Of a DNA stretch of 64,000 bases, positions 8,931 through 19,333 are shown one piece after another. Every line of letters begins with the position of its first letter. Position 1 is the stretch's first letter. The DNA lies in the NCBI RefSeq assembly GCF_000176855.2, contig NC_015138.1:3596001-3660000 (forward strand), given 5' to 3'. The translations under genes were made by a program, and so were the position numbers. Source of the DNA: Paracidovorax avenae ATCC 19860. GTDB taxonomy: Bacteria > Pseudomonadota > Gammaproteobacteria > Burkholderiales > Burkholderiaceae_C. The notes under the pieces were generated by a model. It made no database searches and was not told the DNA's origin. It was given only the letters and a program-made list of their open reading frames with translations.

Positions 8931-10208
8931 ATGCGCGCAGCACTCTGGTTCCTGGTACTTTTCGGCACGGCCGTGGCCGCCGCCCTGTTCGCGGGCAACA
9001 ACCAGGGCACCGTTACCCTGTTCTGGCCACCCTACCGCGTGGACCTGTCGCTCAACTTCGTGCTGCTGCTGTTCTTCGGCGGCTTCGCGATCCTCTATGC
9101 CGCACTGCGCGCGCTGTCCGCGCTGCTCGAACTCCCGGGCCAGGCACGGCGCTGGCGCGTGCAGCAGAAGGAACGCTCCATGCACGCGGCCCTGCTCGAC
9201 GCACTCTCGCAACTGCTGGCCGGGCGCTTCCTGCGCTCGCGCAAGGCCGCCATGGCCGCCCTCGCCCAGGAAAACGCCCTGGAAGCCGCCGGGGAAGCCG
9301 TGCCGCACGGGCGCCAGCTGCGCACGCTGGCCCACCTCGTCGCTGCCGAAAGCTCCCACGCCCTGCAGGACCGCGCCACCCGCGAGGCCCACCTGCGCAA
9401 CGCCCTGGACAACATCCCGGCACGCGCTCCCGTGAGCGAGCTGGAACTGCGCGAAGGCGCCCAGCTGCGCGCAGCCCGCTGGTCGCTCGACGAACGCGAC
9501 GCAGCCACGGCACTCGAGCACCTTGCCGCCCTGCCCCAGGGCGCGGCACGGCGCACGCTGGCGCTGCGGGCGCGCCTGAAGGCCACGCGCCTTTCGCACC
9601 AGACCCAGGAGGCACTGGAAACCGCGCGCCTGCTCGGCAAGCACCGCGCCTTCTCGCCCGCCGCGGCGCAGAGCATCGTGCGCGGGCTCGCCATCGAACT
9701 GCTCAACGGCGCGCACGACCCCGCCCAGTTGCAGCAGACCTGGATGGCGTTCGAGCCGGCGGAGCGCGCCATGCCCGAACTGGCCATCCATGCCGCCCAG
9801 CGCCTCACCGCCCTGGGCGGCGACCACGGCCAGGTGCGCACCTGGCTGCTGCCTGCGTGGGAGCGCATGGTGGATGCCGCCGATCCGCTGCCCGACGCGC
9901 ATGCGCTCAAGCTCGTGCGCGTGCTGGAAAGCAACCTCGACGCGCTCGACGCGGCCTGGCTGGCACGCATCGAATCCGCCCAGCAGGCCAATCCGCGCGA
10001 TGCGCGCCTGCAGTACCTGTCCGGCATGGCCTGCCTGCGCCGCCAGCTCTGGGGCAAGGCCCAGCAGCTGTTCACCCAGGCCGCCCAGCAGCTCGACGAA
10101 GGCCCGCTGCGCTGCCGCGCCTGGCGCCACCTCGCCGAGCTCGCGGAACAGCGCGGCGACACGGAAGCCGCCGCCACGGCCTGGAAGCACGCCGCACTGG
10201 CCTCCTGA
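8931..10208 (+). CDS. hemY: HemY family membrane protein with TPR-like repeats
   Basis: A 425-residue protein beginning MRAALWFLVLFGTAVAAALF, with a second membrane helix at about residues 43-65 (NFVLLLFFGGFAILYAALRAL) and then a long alpha-helical, tetratricopeptide-like domain. This is the HemY N-terminal domain family, found after hemX in proteobacteria. The helical part ends with the typical segment LQYLSGMACLRRQLWGKAQQ. The ATG at 8931 follows GCAGGAGA and lies 23 bases after hemX. The exact function is uncertain; a membrane assembly role in haem synthesis is the usual inference. It should not be confused with the protoporphyrinogen oxidase also called HemY. Confidence 0.92.
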   Translation: MRAALWFLVLFGTAVAAALFAGNNQGTVTLFWPPYRVDLSLNFVLLLFFGGFAILYAALRALSALLELPGQARRWRVQQKERSMHAALLDALSQLLAGRFLRSRKAAMAALAQENALEAAGEAVPHGRQLRTLAHLVAAESSHALQDRATREAHLRNALDNIPARAPVSELELREGAQLRAARWSLDERDAATALEHLAALPQGAARRTLALRARLKATRLSHQTQEALETARLLGKHRAFSPAAAQSIVRGLAIELLNGAHDPAQLQQTWMAFEPAERAMPELAIHAAQRLTALGGDHGQVRTWLLPAWERMVDAADPLPDAHALKLVRVLESNLDALDAAWLARIESAQQANPRDARLQYLSGMACLRRQLWGKAQQLFTQAAQQLDEGPLRCRAWRHLAELAEQRGDTEAAATAWKHAALAS

Positions 10209-10262
10209 GTCCTGGGCAGAGGTCCTGGCGGCCGCCGCAGATGGCGCCCGGGGCGCGCCCCG

Positions 10263-11993
10263 CTAAGCCACCGGCTCCAGCGCACCATCGAGGTTCCAGC
10301 GCCCATCCTCCCAGGTCCAGGCCACCTGCGGCGCCAGTGCCTGCAGGAAGTGCCGGTCATGCGACACGACCACCATCGCCCCGGTGAACGATGACAGCGC
10401 CTCCTGCAGCACCTGCACCGCGCGGGCATCCAGGTAATTGGAGGGCTCGTCCAACAGCAGCAGTTGCGCGGGCGCGCCACCCCACAGGGCACAGGCCAGC
10501 GCCGCCCGCACGCGCTCACCCCCGCTGAGGCTGCCGGACGGGAGCAGTACCCGGTCCGCATCCAGGCCGAGTTGCGCCAGGCGCGTGCGCAGTTCTGCCG
10601 TGGGCAGCGGCGATTCCGCCAGCGCGAGTGCCTCCATCACGCTGTGCTCCGGCGGCAACAGGCCCCCGGCATCCTGGTCCAGCCAGACCGCACGCACCAG
10701 GCAGCCAGCGCGGCCCGCCGCGGGCGGCACGTGCCCGGCCAGCATGCGCAGCAGGGTGCTCTTGCCGCAGCCATTGGGCCCGGTCACGGCGATGCGCACC
10801 GGCCCGCTCCAGACCCCGTCGAGCGGCGCCCGTGGCCCGAACGGCGGCACCGCCCCCTCCAGCCGCAGCACCGGCTTGCCTGCCGGAACGGTGCTGGCAG
10901 GCAGCGGCAGCACCACGGCCGCCTCCGGCCCCACCCTGGCGAATGCTTCGCGCACGGTTTCCTCGATCCGTTCACGCGCCTGCTGCCGGCGCATATCCTC
11001 CCGCCCCGCGTGCGCTTCGGCCTGGTCCTTCATGCGGTCCAGCACCAGGGGCGACTGGTTCGCCACCCGGCGTGCCGCGGCCCCGCGCGCGCTGCGCCGC
11101 GCCTGGGCATCCTGCTGGCGGCGCAGGTCCCGCAGCACGCCATCGCGCTGCACCCGCGCCTGCCGCAGGGCTTCGTGTGCGGCCTGGGTTTCGACCGCCT
11201 TCTGTGCGGCATACGCGCTCCAGCCGCCGCCGTACAGCCGCAGGCCGCGCGGTGACAGTTCCGCGATGCGGTCCGCGCACTCCAGCAGCGCCCGGTCATG
11301 GCTCGCCAAAAGCACGGCACGTGGCCCGCCACGCCCGCCCTCCAGCGCCTGCTGCAGCCAGCGCCGTGCTTCGCCATCCAGGTGGTTGGTCGGCTCGTCC
11401 AGCAGCAGCACCTCGGCCTGCGAAAAAAAGGCTCCGGCCAGCGCCACGCGCACACGCTCCCCGCCGCTGAGGCGGTTGGCATCGGCATCGCCCTGCAGGT
11501 GGCCGAGCCCCGCCCCCTCCAGCGCCTGCCGCCAGCGGGCCGGCCAGTCCCAGCGGCCGTCCGCCAGAAGCAGGTCCTCGGCGGTGCCCTGGCCGCACTC
11601 CAGCCTCTGCAATGCCTCCAGTTCGCGGTCGAGGCCTGCCAGCGCGGCCAGGGTCGCGCCCGGCGGATGCTGGCCCACGGACCGCAATGTCCCCGTGTAC
11701 AGCACATTGCCGGAAGACGGCTGCAACGCGCCGGCCGCGATCGACAGCAGCACGCTCTTGCCCACGCCGTTGTCGCCCACCAGGCCGGTGATACCGGGCG
11801 GCAGGCTCAACGCCGGCGGCTCGTCCCACAGCGGCTCGCTGCCGGGAGGGCACCACTGCACCTGCCGCAGATGGAGTCTCGAGGCGGCCCCCTCCGCGCC
11901 ATGGGAGGACAAGGTGGGGCCGGAAAAGGAAGAGGCAGCGCGCGATGCGCTGCGGGAGGAAAGCGGACGGTCGTCCGCATTGAAGGTCGCCAT
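10263..11993 (-). CDS. ABC-F family ATPase
   Basis: A soluble protein of 576 residues with two ABC ATPase domains in tandem and no membrane segments, which defines the ABC-F group (ribosome-associated translation or antibiotic-protection factors). Domain 1 has the Walker A GDNGVGKS near residue 73, the signature LSGGERVRVAL near 173 and LLLDEPTNHLD. Domain 2 has GPNGCGKS near 404, LSGGERVRAAL near 486 and LLLDEPSNYLD. A basic helical linker lies between them. The ATG at 11993 is chosen because GGAG lies eight bases upstream; a longer form would add 14 unconserved residues. It converges with hemY. The subtype is not clear (Uup/YheS-like or a smaller ABC-F). Confidence 0.9.
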   Translation of the reverse strand: MATFNADDRPLSSRSASRAASSFSGPTLSSHGAEGAASRLHLRQVQWCPPGSEPLWDEPPALSLPPGITGLVGDNGVGKSVLLSIAAGALQPSSGNVLYTGTLRSVGQHPPGATLAALAGLDRELEALQRLECGQGTAEDLLLADGRWDWPARWRQALEGAGLGHLQGDADANRLSGGERVRVALAGAFFSQAEVLLLDEPTNHLDGEARRWLQQALEGGRGGPRAVLLASHDRALLECADRIAELSPRGLRLYGGGWSAYAAQKAVETQAAHEALRQARVQRDGVLRDLRRQQDAQARRSARGAAARRVANQSPLVLDRMKDQAEAHAGREDMRRQQARERIEETVREAFARVGPEAAVVLPLPASTVPAGKPVLRLEGAVPPFGPRAPLDGVWSGPVRIAVTGPNGCGKSTLLRMLAGHVPPAAGRAGCLVRAVWLDQDAGGLLPPEHSVMEALALAESPLPTAELRTRLAQLGLDADRVLLPSGSLSGGERVRAALACALWGGAPAQLLLLDEPSNYLDARAVQVLQEALSSFTGAMVVVSHDRHFLQALAPQVAWTWEDGRWNLDGALEPVA

Positions 11994-12229
11994 GCCGGGC
12001 ACTCCAAGCCATCGTGATCTGCCACCCCGCAACAAAAAGGGGTGGAACGGATGGGAGGGAGCTCACAGGCGCATCGGCGGATACCTCGAAAGAGAAGCGT
12101 ATGGACAACAGGCGGCCAGAAAAGGCCTTGGCCGCCGACTATACGTCCGCCCTGGAGCCTCACGCAAGTTGCTCTATATGAAACCAATTACGAATAGTAC
12201 AATCCACCATCCATCCGAAGGAGACAGCC

Positions 12230-12859
12230 ATGAGCGCACTGCCCCGCCCCGACCTGGCCACCCTGCCCCCGCCCGCCGCCGTGCAGCAACTGCACCACTA
12301 CGCCTACCGCGCACGCGACGCGGAAGAAACACGGCATTTCTACGAAGACATCCTCGGCCTGCCGCTCTACCACATCATCCAGAGCGACTACGTGCCCAGT
12401 ACCGGCGAATACTGCCCCTACACGCACTTCTTCTTCCGCCTGCGGGACGGCTCCTTCATCGCCTTCTTCGACCTGGGCGACGACGTGAAGCCCGATCCTT
12501 CGCCCAACACGCCCGCCTGGGTCAACCACATCGCCTTCCGAGTCGATACGGTCGAGGAACTCGAGAACACCAAGGCCCGCCTGCAGGCGCACGGCATCGA
12601 GGTGCTCGGCGTGACCGACCACCACATCTTCAAGAGCATCTATTTCTTCGACCCGAACGGCATCCGGCTCGAGCTGGCCGCCCAACTGGCCGACGAGGAG
12701 CACATGGCCAAGGACAGCCAGGTGGCCCACCAGCGCCTCGCCGAATGGACGGCCCGCAAGGAGCAATGGCGCCGCGAGCGCGCCGAAGGCAAGGCGGCGG
12801 CCCCGCTCAAGCCCCAGTCCAACGACCGGCCGGAGTACGTGCCGGGTACCTCCGCCTGA
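12230..12859 (+). CDS. VOC (glyoxalase/dioxygenase-fold) family protein
   Basis: A 209-residue protein of the vicinal oxygen chelate superfamily. The N-terminal module (LHHYAYRARDAEETRHFYEDIL) pairs with VNHIAFRVDTVEELENTKARL, and IYFFDPNGIRLELAA supplies the typical final strand with a metal-binding Glu. Candidate metal ligands are the His in LHHYAYR, the His in VNHIAF and that Glu. The C-terminal 50 residues are charged and specific to this subgroup. The start is supported by the strong ribosome site GAAGGAGA. A TACAAT box at 12199-12204 could serve as -10. The substrate is not identifiable; ring-cleavage or glyoxalase-like chemistry are both possible. Confidence 0.85.
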   Translation: MSALPRPDLATLPPPAAVQQLHHYAYRARDAEETRHFYEDILGLPLYHIIQSDYVPSTGEYCPYTHFFFRLRDGSFIAFFDLGDDVKPDPSPNTPAWVNHIAFRVDTVEELENTKARLQAHGIEVLGVTDHHIFKSIYFFDPNGIRLELAAQLADEEHMAKDSQVAHQRLAEWTARKEQWRRERAEGKAAAPLKPQSNDRPEYVPGTSA

Positions 12860-12925
12860 AACAGGCGCCAAGGCAGGCCAGCCGGCCTACCCCCGCCCTG
12901 GCATAGGCGGGACCGCAGCCGGAAC

Positions 12926-14773
12926 TCAGCCTTCGGCCTGGTGCATGCGCATCACCTGGTGACGCTGCCAGTAGGCGTTCACCACGGCCTTGAACCGGTC
13001 CTTCTCGGACCGCATGCCCGCCAGCGCGATACTCGTCGTGCGGTGCCGCAGCAGGCGCTTTTCCGGGTGGGTGACCACCAGCGCGTTCGTGAACGCGCTC
13101 TCGCTGAACTGCAGCGCCTTCACGGCATCCCAGGGTATGTGCTGGTCGCCCCGCGTGGCCCGGATGCCATCGATGCTCACCTCCACGGCATGGCCGCCCT
13201 TGACCTCGAACGACTGCGGTGGAAAGTACTGCAGCACGATCGCCCGCTCCGCATCGTTCGCGGGCTCGTATCGGTAGGCCAGGCTGCGTTCGTGGTTCTC
13301 CGCGAAAGCCGCCTCGTATTCCGACCACAGCCGCGATTCGATCGCTTCGGCCGTGAGGATGTCCTGCGCCCAGGTGGATGCAGGCGCACGCCGCACGATG
13401 GCGCCATAGTCGGCTTCGGCCAGCGACACCCCCACGCGCCCGATGCGCTCGGGCATGGGCGGATGCGAATCGAAGGGATGCGGCACGCGGGCCGAGCGCA
13501 TGGCTTCGGCAAAACCGGGTGACTCCGCATAGGGCCCGAGCCCCTGCGCGATGAAGCCCGCGATGCCCAGCGCCTGGCCGTGGCGCTGGTCCCGGCCGAA
13601 CAGGTCTTCCTCGATGCGGTGCCGGTACTGCGCATAGGCGGCGATCTTCACGAGCGACCGGGCGATGCCCTCGGGCGATACCGCCTCCGCGGCCGTGCGA
13701 TCGGCCCGGAACTCGCGCTCGCGGCTGTCCCGCGCGAGGGCGATCTCGAAGATGGTGCGATAGAGGGTGAGCAGCGGCGACGCCAGCGCCGACAGGCCGC
13801 CCTCGCGCACCGCATGCAGGTAGTGGTCGAACTGCACCAGTTTCGGCCCCAGGCGCGCGCTGCTGCGCGTATCGCCGCCGCCCAGGTGGGCCAGTTCGTG
13901 CGCCAGCACCGCGTCGGCCTCGTGCTGGTCCAGCACCCGCAGCAGCGGGAGGCTGACGAACAGCGTACGGCCCGTGAGTTCGCGCCCCTGCACGGTCAGG
14001 GGTGCCTCGGTCACGAAGAAATTGGCATCGATGCCGCCCACGATGTGGCGCGGAGGTTCCGTGCCCAGGCGCGCGGCCAGGGCACGCACCCGCTGCCAGA
14101 GCTGCGGTGCATCGGCTTCCTCGATGGTCTCGCCCGTCACCGCGTTGTCACGCGGCAGCCTGCGGAAGATCGCCGCCACGGCCAGATACACGGCCACCGC
14201 CATGCCCAGCGCCACCACGAGGATGAGCTTGGGCGAATACCGGTGGAAGAAGAACGCCGGCACCCAGAACGCGAGCCACGTGAGCATGGCGCCCTGCACG
14301 ACCAGCGAAGCCGCGCTCGCCAAGGTCGTGAGCCGCCATCCCGCCACGAAGCTCGCATACTGCAGCGGCCGGTTCACGAACGCCAGCGCCCCCAGCCCGA
14401 GCGCGGCAAGCAGCAGCGCGGCGCCGGCCACGAGCGTCGCGGCCGACAGCCGGCGGGCCAGGTCGAATTGCCATCCAGGCGAAAAACGGCCGCACAGGCC
14501 CTCGCGCACCGCGGCGACGCGCGGATGCGTGTCATGGCAGGCGCCGGACGGCGGATGGCTGCGGAAGAACGCGCGCTGGGCCTCCTTCTCGGCCGCGGGC
14601 ATCGACACCTCGGCATCGATGCGGCGCTCGATGCTCTCCAGGAAGCGGGCATCTTCCGTGCCCTGCACATGGCGCACGAAAAGCAGGGTTGCGGCAGGGA
14701 CCAGGAAGAGGGAAAGCAGGGTGAGCAGGGCCACTTTCAGGAGGCCCTTGCGGAATGCGGAAGACGGATTCAT
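12926..14773 (-). CDS. Membrane M48 family metalloprotease
   Basis: A zinc peptidase of the M48 (HtpX/Ste24-like) family, 615 residues. It has one membrane helix at about 10-32, a periplasmic loop of about 100 residues with cysteines, then three further helices between about 115 and 210 ([42 protein letters not shown]). The catalytic motif HELAH is at residues 292-296 and the likely third ligand is Glu354 in REFRADRTA. The C-terminal quarter is a soluble domain without a recognised motif. HtpX itself is about 300 residues, so this is the larger, less studied M48 type. Its start lies 242 bases from valS, on the opposite strand. A role in membrane-protein quality control is inferred. Confidence 0.88.
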   Translation of the reverse strand: MNPSSAFRKGLLKVALLTLLSLFLVPAATLLFVRHVQGTEDARFLESIERRIDAEVSMPAAEKEAQRAFFRSHPPSGACHDTHPRVAAVREGLCGRFSPGWQFDLARRLSAATLVAGAALLLAALGLGALAFVNRPLQYASFVAGWRLTTLASAASLVVQGAMLTWLAFWVPAFFFHRYSPKLILVVALGMAVAVYLAVAAIFRRLPRDNAVTGETIEEADAPQLWQRVRALAARLGTEPPRHIVGGIDANFFVTEAPLTVQGRELTGRTLFVSLPLLRVLDQHEADAVLAHELAHLGGGDTRSSARLGPKLVQFDHYLHAVREGGLSALASPLLTLYRTIFEIALARDSREREFRADRTAAEAVSPEGIARSLVKIAAYAQYRHRIEEDLFGRDQRHGQALGIAGFIAQGLGPYAESPGFAEAMRSARVPHPFDSHPPMPERIGRVGVSLAEADYGAIVRRAPASTWAQDILTAEAIESRLWSEYEAAFAENHERSLAYRYEPANDAERAIVLQYFPPQSFEVKGGHAVEVSIDGIRATRGDQHIPWDAVKALQFSESAFTNALVVTHPEKRLLRHRTTSIALAGMRSEKDRFKAVVNAYWQRHQVMRMHQAEG

Positions 14774-14937
14774 CGGTACTGCGCTTTGTAGGAATGGTTT
14801 TCATCACCGGGCGGCCCCCTCCGGGCCGCCGCCGGTGGCGGAGCCGCGAATTATTCGCAGCCGGCGCAGTGCGGTCCACCGCCGGTACGTAACAAAACGA
14901 GACACCGCCCGCGGCGTGCCCCCCGGGGCCGGGCCCG

Positions 14938-14943
14938 TAGAAT
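14938..14943 (+). promoter_or_regulatory. Candidate -10 box of valS
   Basis: TAGAAT lies 72 bases before the valS start in a very G+C-rich stretch; the same hexamer precedes purM and hemX. No convincing -35 hexamer is visible at the usual spacing. Its position just ahead of the leader hairpin at 14973-14992 would put that hairpin in the valS 5' leader. Confidence 0.4.
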
Positions 14944-14972
14944 CCCCCGTTCAGTCCATTTCCCACGCGACA

Positions 14973-14992
14973 GCGCCTCTTTGCAGAGGCGC
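14973..14992 (+). promoter_or_regulatory. Perfect 8-bp hairpin in the valS leader
   Basis: GCGCCTCT pairs with AGAGGCGC around the loop TTGC, ending 23 bases before the valS ATG. There is no following T tract, so it is not an intrinsic terminator. It may affect translation start or message stability. T-box control, which regulates tRNA synthetases in Gram-positive bacteria, is not expected here, and no T-box sequence is seen. Confidence 0.5.
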
Positions 14993-15015
14993 CGCACCTG
15001 CCCGTTTCCACGCCC

Positions 15016-17901
15016 ATGAGCTCGCCCCTGCACCAGCCCGGCCTTGAAAGCCTGTCCAAGTCCTTCGAACCCTCCGCCCTGGAAGCCCACTGGGGCCCCG
15101 AGTGGGAGCGCCGGGGCTACGGCGCGGCGGGCTACCGCGGCACCGGCGCGCCGGATGCCGGCGCCGCCGCCCGCGGCGAGAACTTCGCCATCCAGCTGCC
15201 GCCGCCCAACGTGACCGGCACGCTGCACATGGGCCATGCGTTCAACCAGACCATCATGGACAGCCTGGCGCGCTACCACCGCATGCGGGGCCACAACACG
15301 CTGTGGGTGCCGGGCACCGACCACGCCGGCATCGCCACGCAGATCGTGGTGGAGCGCCAGCTGCAGGAACAGGGCGTGAGCCGCCACGACCTGGGCCGCG
15401 AAGCCTTCACCCGCAAGGTCTGGGAATGGAAGGAAAAGAGCGGCAACACCATCACCACGCAGATGCGCCGCCTGGGCGACAGCGTGGACTGGAGCCGCGA
15501 ATACTTCACCATGGACGACAAGCTCTCGAAGGTCGTCACCGACACCTTCGTGCGCCTTTATGAGCAGGGCCTCATCTACCGCGGCAAGCGCCTCGTGAAC
15601 TGGGACCCGGTGCTGCAGTCCGCCGTGTCCGACCTGGAAGTGGAAAGCGAAGAGAAGGACGGCTCGCTCTGGCACATCGCCTACCCGCTCACGGATGGTT
15701 CCGGCAGCCTCACGGTGGCCACCACGCGGCCCGAGACCATGCTGGGCGACGTGGCGCTGATGGTCCACCCCGAGGACGAACGCTATACGGCCCTGGTCGG
15801 CAAGACCGTGATCCTGCCCCTGGTGGGCCGCGAGATCCCCATCATCGCCGACGCCTACGTCGACAAGGAATTCGGCACCGGGGTAGTCAAGGTCACGCCC
15901 GCGCACGACCCCAACGATTACCAGGTGGGCCAGCGCCACGGCCTGGCCATGATCGTGGTGCTGACCCTGCAGGCCACCATCAACGAGAACGCCCCCGAAA
16001 AATACCGCGGCATGGACCGCTTCGTGGCCCGCAAGGCCATCGTGGCCGACCTGGAAGCGGCAGGTGCCCTGGTCGAGACCAGGAAGCACAAGCTCATGGT
16101 CCCCATCTGCACCCGCACCGGCCAGGTCGTGGAGCCCATGCTGACCGACCAGTGGTTCGTCGCCATGAGCGAAGTGGGCAAGGGCGACCCGACGGGCAAG
16201 TCGATCGCCCAGAAGGCCATCGACGCCGTGGCCTCCGGCCAGGTGCAGTTCGTGCCCGAGAACTGGGTCAACACCTACAACCAGTGGATGAACAACATCC
16301 AGGACTGGTGCATCAGCCGCCAGCTCTGGTGGGGCCACCAGATCCCGGCGTGGTACGACGAGGCCGGCAAGGTCTACGTGGCCCGCAGCGAGGCCGACGC
16401 CCAGGCCCAGGCCGGCGCGGGCGCGAAGCTCACGCGCGATGCCGACGTGCTGGACACCTGGTATTCCTCCGCGCTCGTGCCCTTCTCGTCGCTCGGCTGG
16501 CCCGAAGCGCTGGACGACATTTCCGCGACGAAAGACTACGACCTCTACCTGCCCTCCTCCGTGCTGGTCACGGGCTACGACATCATCTTCTTCTGGGTCG
16601 CCCGGATGATCATGATGAGCACGCACTTCACGGGCCGCGTGCCGTTCAAGCACGTTTACATGCACGGCCTCGTGCGCGACGCCCAGGGCAAGAAGATGTC
16701 CAAATCCGAGGGCAACGTGCTCGACCCGGTGGACCTGATCGACGGCATCGCGCTCGAGCCCCTGCTGGAAAAGCGCACCACCGGCCTGCGCCGTCCCGAG
16801 ACCGCGCCCCAGGTGCGCAAGAACACGCAGAAGGAATTCCCCGAAGGCATTCCCGCCTACGGTGCCGACGCGCTGCGATTCACCTTCGCCGCGCTCGCCA
16901 GCCTGGGCCGCAGCATCAACTTCGACAGCAAGCGCTGCGAGGGATACCGCAATTTCTGCAACAAGCTCTGGAACGCCAGCCGCTTCGTGCTGATGAACTG
17001 CGAAAGCCATGACTGCGGCCTGTCGGACCACACCCAGGCCGACTGCGAGGGCGGCTACCTGCAGTTCAGCCAGCCCGACCGCTGGATCGTCTCCGCCCTG
17101 CAGAAGGTGGAGGCGGAAGTCGCCAAGGGCTTCGAGGACTACCGTCTCGACCACGTCGCCCAGGCCATCTACGAATTCGTCTGGAACGAGTTCTGCGATT
17201 GGTACCTGGAAATCGCCAAGGTGCAGATCCAGACCGGCAGCGAAGCGCAGCAGCGCGCCACGCGCCGCACGCTGATCCGCACGCTGGAGACCATCCTGCG
17301 CCTCGCGCACCCGCTGATCCCGTTCATCACCGAGGAGCTCTGGCAGAAGGTCGCCCCGGTGGCCGGCCGCGAGGGTGCGTCGGTCAGCGTCGCCCCCTAT
17401 CCGCAGGCCCAGCCCGAGCGCATCGACGAGGCCGCCATCGCCCATGTCGGTCGCCTCAAGGCCCTGGTCGATGCCTGCCGCACGCTGCGCGGCGAAATGA
17501 ACGTCTCCCCCGCCACCCGGCTGCCGCTCTACACCGTCGGCGACGCCGACTTCATGCGCGCGGCCGCGCCGGCACTGCAGGCACTGGCCAAGCTCAGCGA
17601 AGTCAAGGTGTTCGACGACGAAGCCACCTGGGCCGCCGCCGCACAGGCCGCGCCCGTGGCCGTGGTCGGCGAGGCCCGCCTGTGCCTGCACATGGAAATC
17701 GACGTGGCTGCAGAGAAGGCACGCCTTTCCAAGGAGATCGCCCGCATCGAGGGCGAGATCGCCAAGGCGCGCGGCAAGCTCGCGAACGAGGCCTTCGTCG
17801 CCAAGGCGCCGCCGGCCGTCATCGAGCAGGAGCACAAGCGCGTCGCGGACTTCGGCGCCACGCTCGAACGCCTGCGCGACCAGCTCGCGCGGCTGGGGTG
17901 A
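15016..17901 (+). CDS. valS: Valine--tRNA ligase
   Basis: Charges tRNA-Val with valine, with editing of mischarged threonine; a cytoplasmic class I synthetase. The 961-residue length is typical. The HIGH-type motif is HMGH at residues 71-74 in [15 protein letters not shown], and the KMSKS motif is KMSKS at 560-564. The CP1 editing domain lies between them ([17 protein letters not shown]). The C-terminal 65 residues are a charged coiled coil ([20 protein letters not shown]), the tRNA-binding arm of ValRS. The ATG at 15016 is the natural start. galU follows after 137 bases. Confidence 0.99.
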   Translation: MSSPLHQPGLESLSKSFEPSALEAHWGPEWERRGYGAAGYRGTGAPDAGAAARGENFAIQLPPPNVTGTLHMGHAFNQTIMDSLARYHRMRGHNTLWVPGTDHAGIATQIVVERQLQEQGVSRHDLGREAFTRKVWEWKEKSGNTITTQMRRLGDSVDWSREYFTMDDKLSKVVTDTFVRLYEQGLIYRGKRLVNWDPVLQSAVSDLEVESEEKDGSLWHIAYPLTDGSGSLTVATTRPETMLGDVALMVHPEDERYTALVGKTVILPLVGREIPIIADAYVDKEFGTGVVKVTPAHDPNDYQVGQRHGLAMIVVLTLQATINENAPEKYRGMDRFVARKAIVADLEAAGALVETRKHKLMVPICTRTGQVVEPMLTDQWFVAMSEVGKGDPTGKSIAQKAIDAVASGQVQFVPENWVNTYNQWMNNIQDWCISRQLWWGHQIPAWYDEAGKVYVARSEADAQAQAGAGAKLTRDADVLDTWYSSALVPFSSLGWPEALDDISATKDYDLYLPSSVLVTGYDIIFFWVARMIMMSTHFTGRVPFKHVYMHGLVRDAQGKKMSKSEGNVLDPVDLIDGIALEPLLEKRTTGLRRPETAPQVRKNTQKEFPEGIPAYGADALRFTFAALASLGRSINFDSKRCEGYRNFCNKLWNASRFVLMNCESHDCGLSDHTQADCEGGYLQFSQPDRWIVSALQKVEAEVAKGFEDYRLDHVAQAIYEFVWNEFCDWYLEIAKVQIQTGSEAQQRATRRTLIRTLETILRLAHPLIPFITEELWQKVAPVAGREGASVSVAPYPQAQPERIDEAAIAHVGRLKALVDACRTLRGEMNVSPATRLPLYTVGDADFMRAAAPALQALAKLSEVKVFDDEATWAAAAQAAPVAVVGEARLCLHMEIDVAAEKARLSKEIARIEGEIAKARGKLANEAFVAKAPPAVIEQEHKRVADFGATLERLRDQLARLG

Positions 17902-18038
17902 GGCAGGAAACCGCACCTCGTGGCGCTCCGCAATGGCGGGCCCTGCGGGTGTAACCAGGTGCAGTTTCAGTTGAAGGCCTACGGTGGCGCCCCCACCCTC
18001 CTTCGACAATGATCCAACTTAGAACCGAGGAATCTTCC

Positions 18039-18926
18039 ATGAGCGACAACTCCGCGATCCGCAAAGCCGTCTTCCCCGTGGCCGGCCTGGGCACCCGCTT
18101 CCTGCCCGCCACGAAGGCATCCCCCAAGGAGATGCTGCCGGTGGTGGACAAGCCGCTGATCCAGTACGCCGTCGAAGAGGCCTATGCGGCCGGCATCCGC
18201 CACATGATCTTCGTCACCGGCCGCAGCAAGCGCGCCATCGAGGACCACTTCGACACCGCCTACGAGCTGGAGAACGAACTGGAAGCCGCCGGCAAGAACG
18301 AACTGCTGCAGCTCGTGCGCTCGGTCGCCCCCAATGACATGGACTGCGCCTTCGTGCGCCAGCCGCGCTCCCTGGGCCTGGGCCATGCGGTGCTTTGCGC
18401 CGAGCCGCTCGTGGGCCGCGAACCCTTCGCCGTGCTGCTCGCAGACGACCTCATGGTCGGCCCCCCCGGCGGCCAGCCCGTCATGGCCCAGATGGCGGCC
18501 GCCTTCCGCAAGCAGGGCCGCTCGCTGCTGGCCGTGCAGGAAGTGCCGCAGGACCAGGTGCGCCGCTACGGCATCGTGGCCGGCGAGCCCGCCGGCGGCC
18601 CGCTGATCCGCATCGAGCGCATCGTCGAGAAGCCGGCCCCCGAAGATGCGCCCTCGCGCATGGGCGTGGCCGGCCGCTACATCCTCACGCCGGGCGTGTT
18701 CGACGAGATCCGCAACCAGCCCCAGGGCGTGGGCGGCGAGATCCAGCTCACCGATGCCATCGCCCGCCTCATGGCCCGCGAAGCCGTCTATGCCTTCCGC
18801 TACGAAGGCAAGCGCTACGACTGCGGCAGCAAGGAAGGCTTCCTGGAAGCCACGGTGGAACTCGCGCTGCAACATCCCCAGGTGGGCGCCGCCTTCCGCG
18901 AATACCTCAAGACCGTGGAAATCTGA
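18039..18926 (+). CDS. galU: UTP--glucose-1-phosphate uridylyltransferase
   Basis: Makes UDP-glucose from UTP and glucose-1-phosphate for polysaccharide, trehalose and membrane-glucan synthesis. The 295-residue protein opens with [31 protein letters not shown] in short consecutive motifs: the nucleotide loop [11 protein letters not shown] and the Lys of PKEMLPV. Further family motifs are [10 protein letters not shown] and [10 protein letters not shown], and the C-terminal [17 protein letters not shown]. The ATG at 18039 follows GAGGAA; a start ten codons earlier is less likely. It ends 40 bases before a strong hairpin terminator. Confidence 0.97.
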   Translation: MSDNSAIRKAVFPVAGLGTRFLPATKASPKEMLPVVDKPLIQYAVEEAYAAGIRHMIFVTGRSKRAIEDHFDTAYELENELEAAGKNELLQLVRSVAPNDMDCAFVRQPRSLGLGHAVLCAEPLVGREPFAVLLADDLMVGPPGGQPVMAQMAAAFRKQGRSLLAVQEVPQDQVRRYGIVAGEPAGGPLIRIERIVEKPAPEDAPSRMGVAGRYILTPGVFDEIRNQPQGVGGEIQLTDAIARLMAREAVYAFRYEGKRYDCGSKEGFLEATVELALQHPQVGAAFREYLKTVEI

Positions 18927-18965
18927 GCCGCTGCCCACGGCAGCCCTCGCTGCCATCGCAAAAAA

Positions 18966-18990
18966 GGCGCTCCCGGGAGCGCCTTCTTGC
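18966..18990 (+). terminator. Hairpin terminator after galU
   Basis: GGCGCTCCCGGGAGCGCC at 18966-18983 is a perfect 18-base self-complementary stem, preceded by AAAAA and followed by TTCTTGCTT. The flanking A and T tracts would let it work on both strands. It lies 40 bases after the galU stop and 89 bases beyond the end of the convergent tusA gene. Confidence 0.85.
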
Positions 18991-19071
18991 TTGTGGCGTC
19001 GCATCTCCGCAGAGCCGCTTCGCCGGGTCGCATGAACCCTTCGGGTGCCAGCACAGCCGGCACACGCACGT

Positions 19072-19299
19072 TCAGCGCCGCCGCAGCACGTGGGTGTATT
19101 CCTCGCCCGCCGTGCTCTGGTCCAGCAGTTCGTTGCCCGTCTGCTTCGCGAACGCCTGGAAGTCGCGCAGCGAGCCGTTGTCGGTGGACACCACCTTGAG
19201 CACCTCGCCGCTGGCCATGGAGGCGAGCGCCTTCTTGGCCTTCAGGATGGGCAGCGGGCAGTTGAGCCCGCGGGTGTCGATTTCCTTGTGGATGTGCAT
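19072..19299 (-). CDS. TusA-family sulfur carrier protein
   Basis: A 75-residue protein of the TusA/SirA family, which carries persulfide sulfur for tRNA thiolation, molybdenum cofactor synthesis or sulfur oxidation. The family signature DTRGLNCPLPILKAKKAL is at residues 8-25 with the sulfur-carrying Cys14. The ATG at 19299 places that motif at the usual distance from the start; a longer frame would add an unconserved basic N-terminus. It is on the same strand as a Nudix gene and cysM, a setting that suits sulfur metabolism. It may be TusA itself or a relative. Confidence 0.9.
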   Translation of the reverse strand: MHIHKEIDTRGLNCPLPILKAKKALASMASGEVLKVVSTDNGSLRDFQAFAKQTGNELLDQSTAGEEYTHVLRRR

Positions 19300-19333
19300 C
19301 GTCGTCGGCTTCCTGGCGAAGAGAGAAAGAATT

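Noticed and set aside
10249..10262. Terminator between hemY and the ABC-F gene
   Set aside because: CGGGGCG/CGCCCCG is a perfect dyad but has no loop to speak of and no T tract.
14851..18009. Long minus-strand frame antisense to valS
   Set aside because: The valS motifs HMGH and KMSKS are intact on the plus strand; the minus product is low-complexity His/Ala/Gly.
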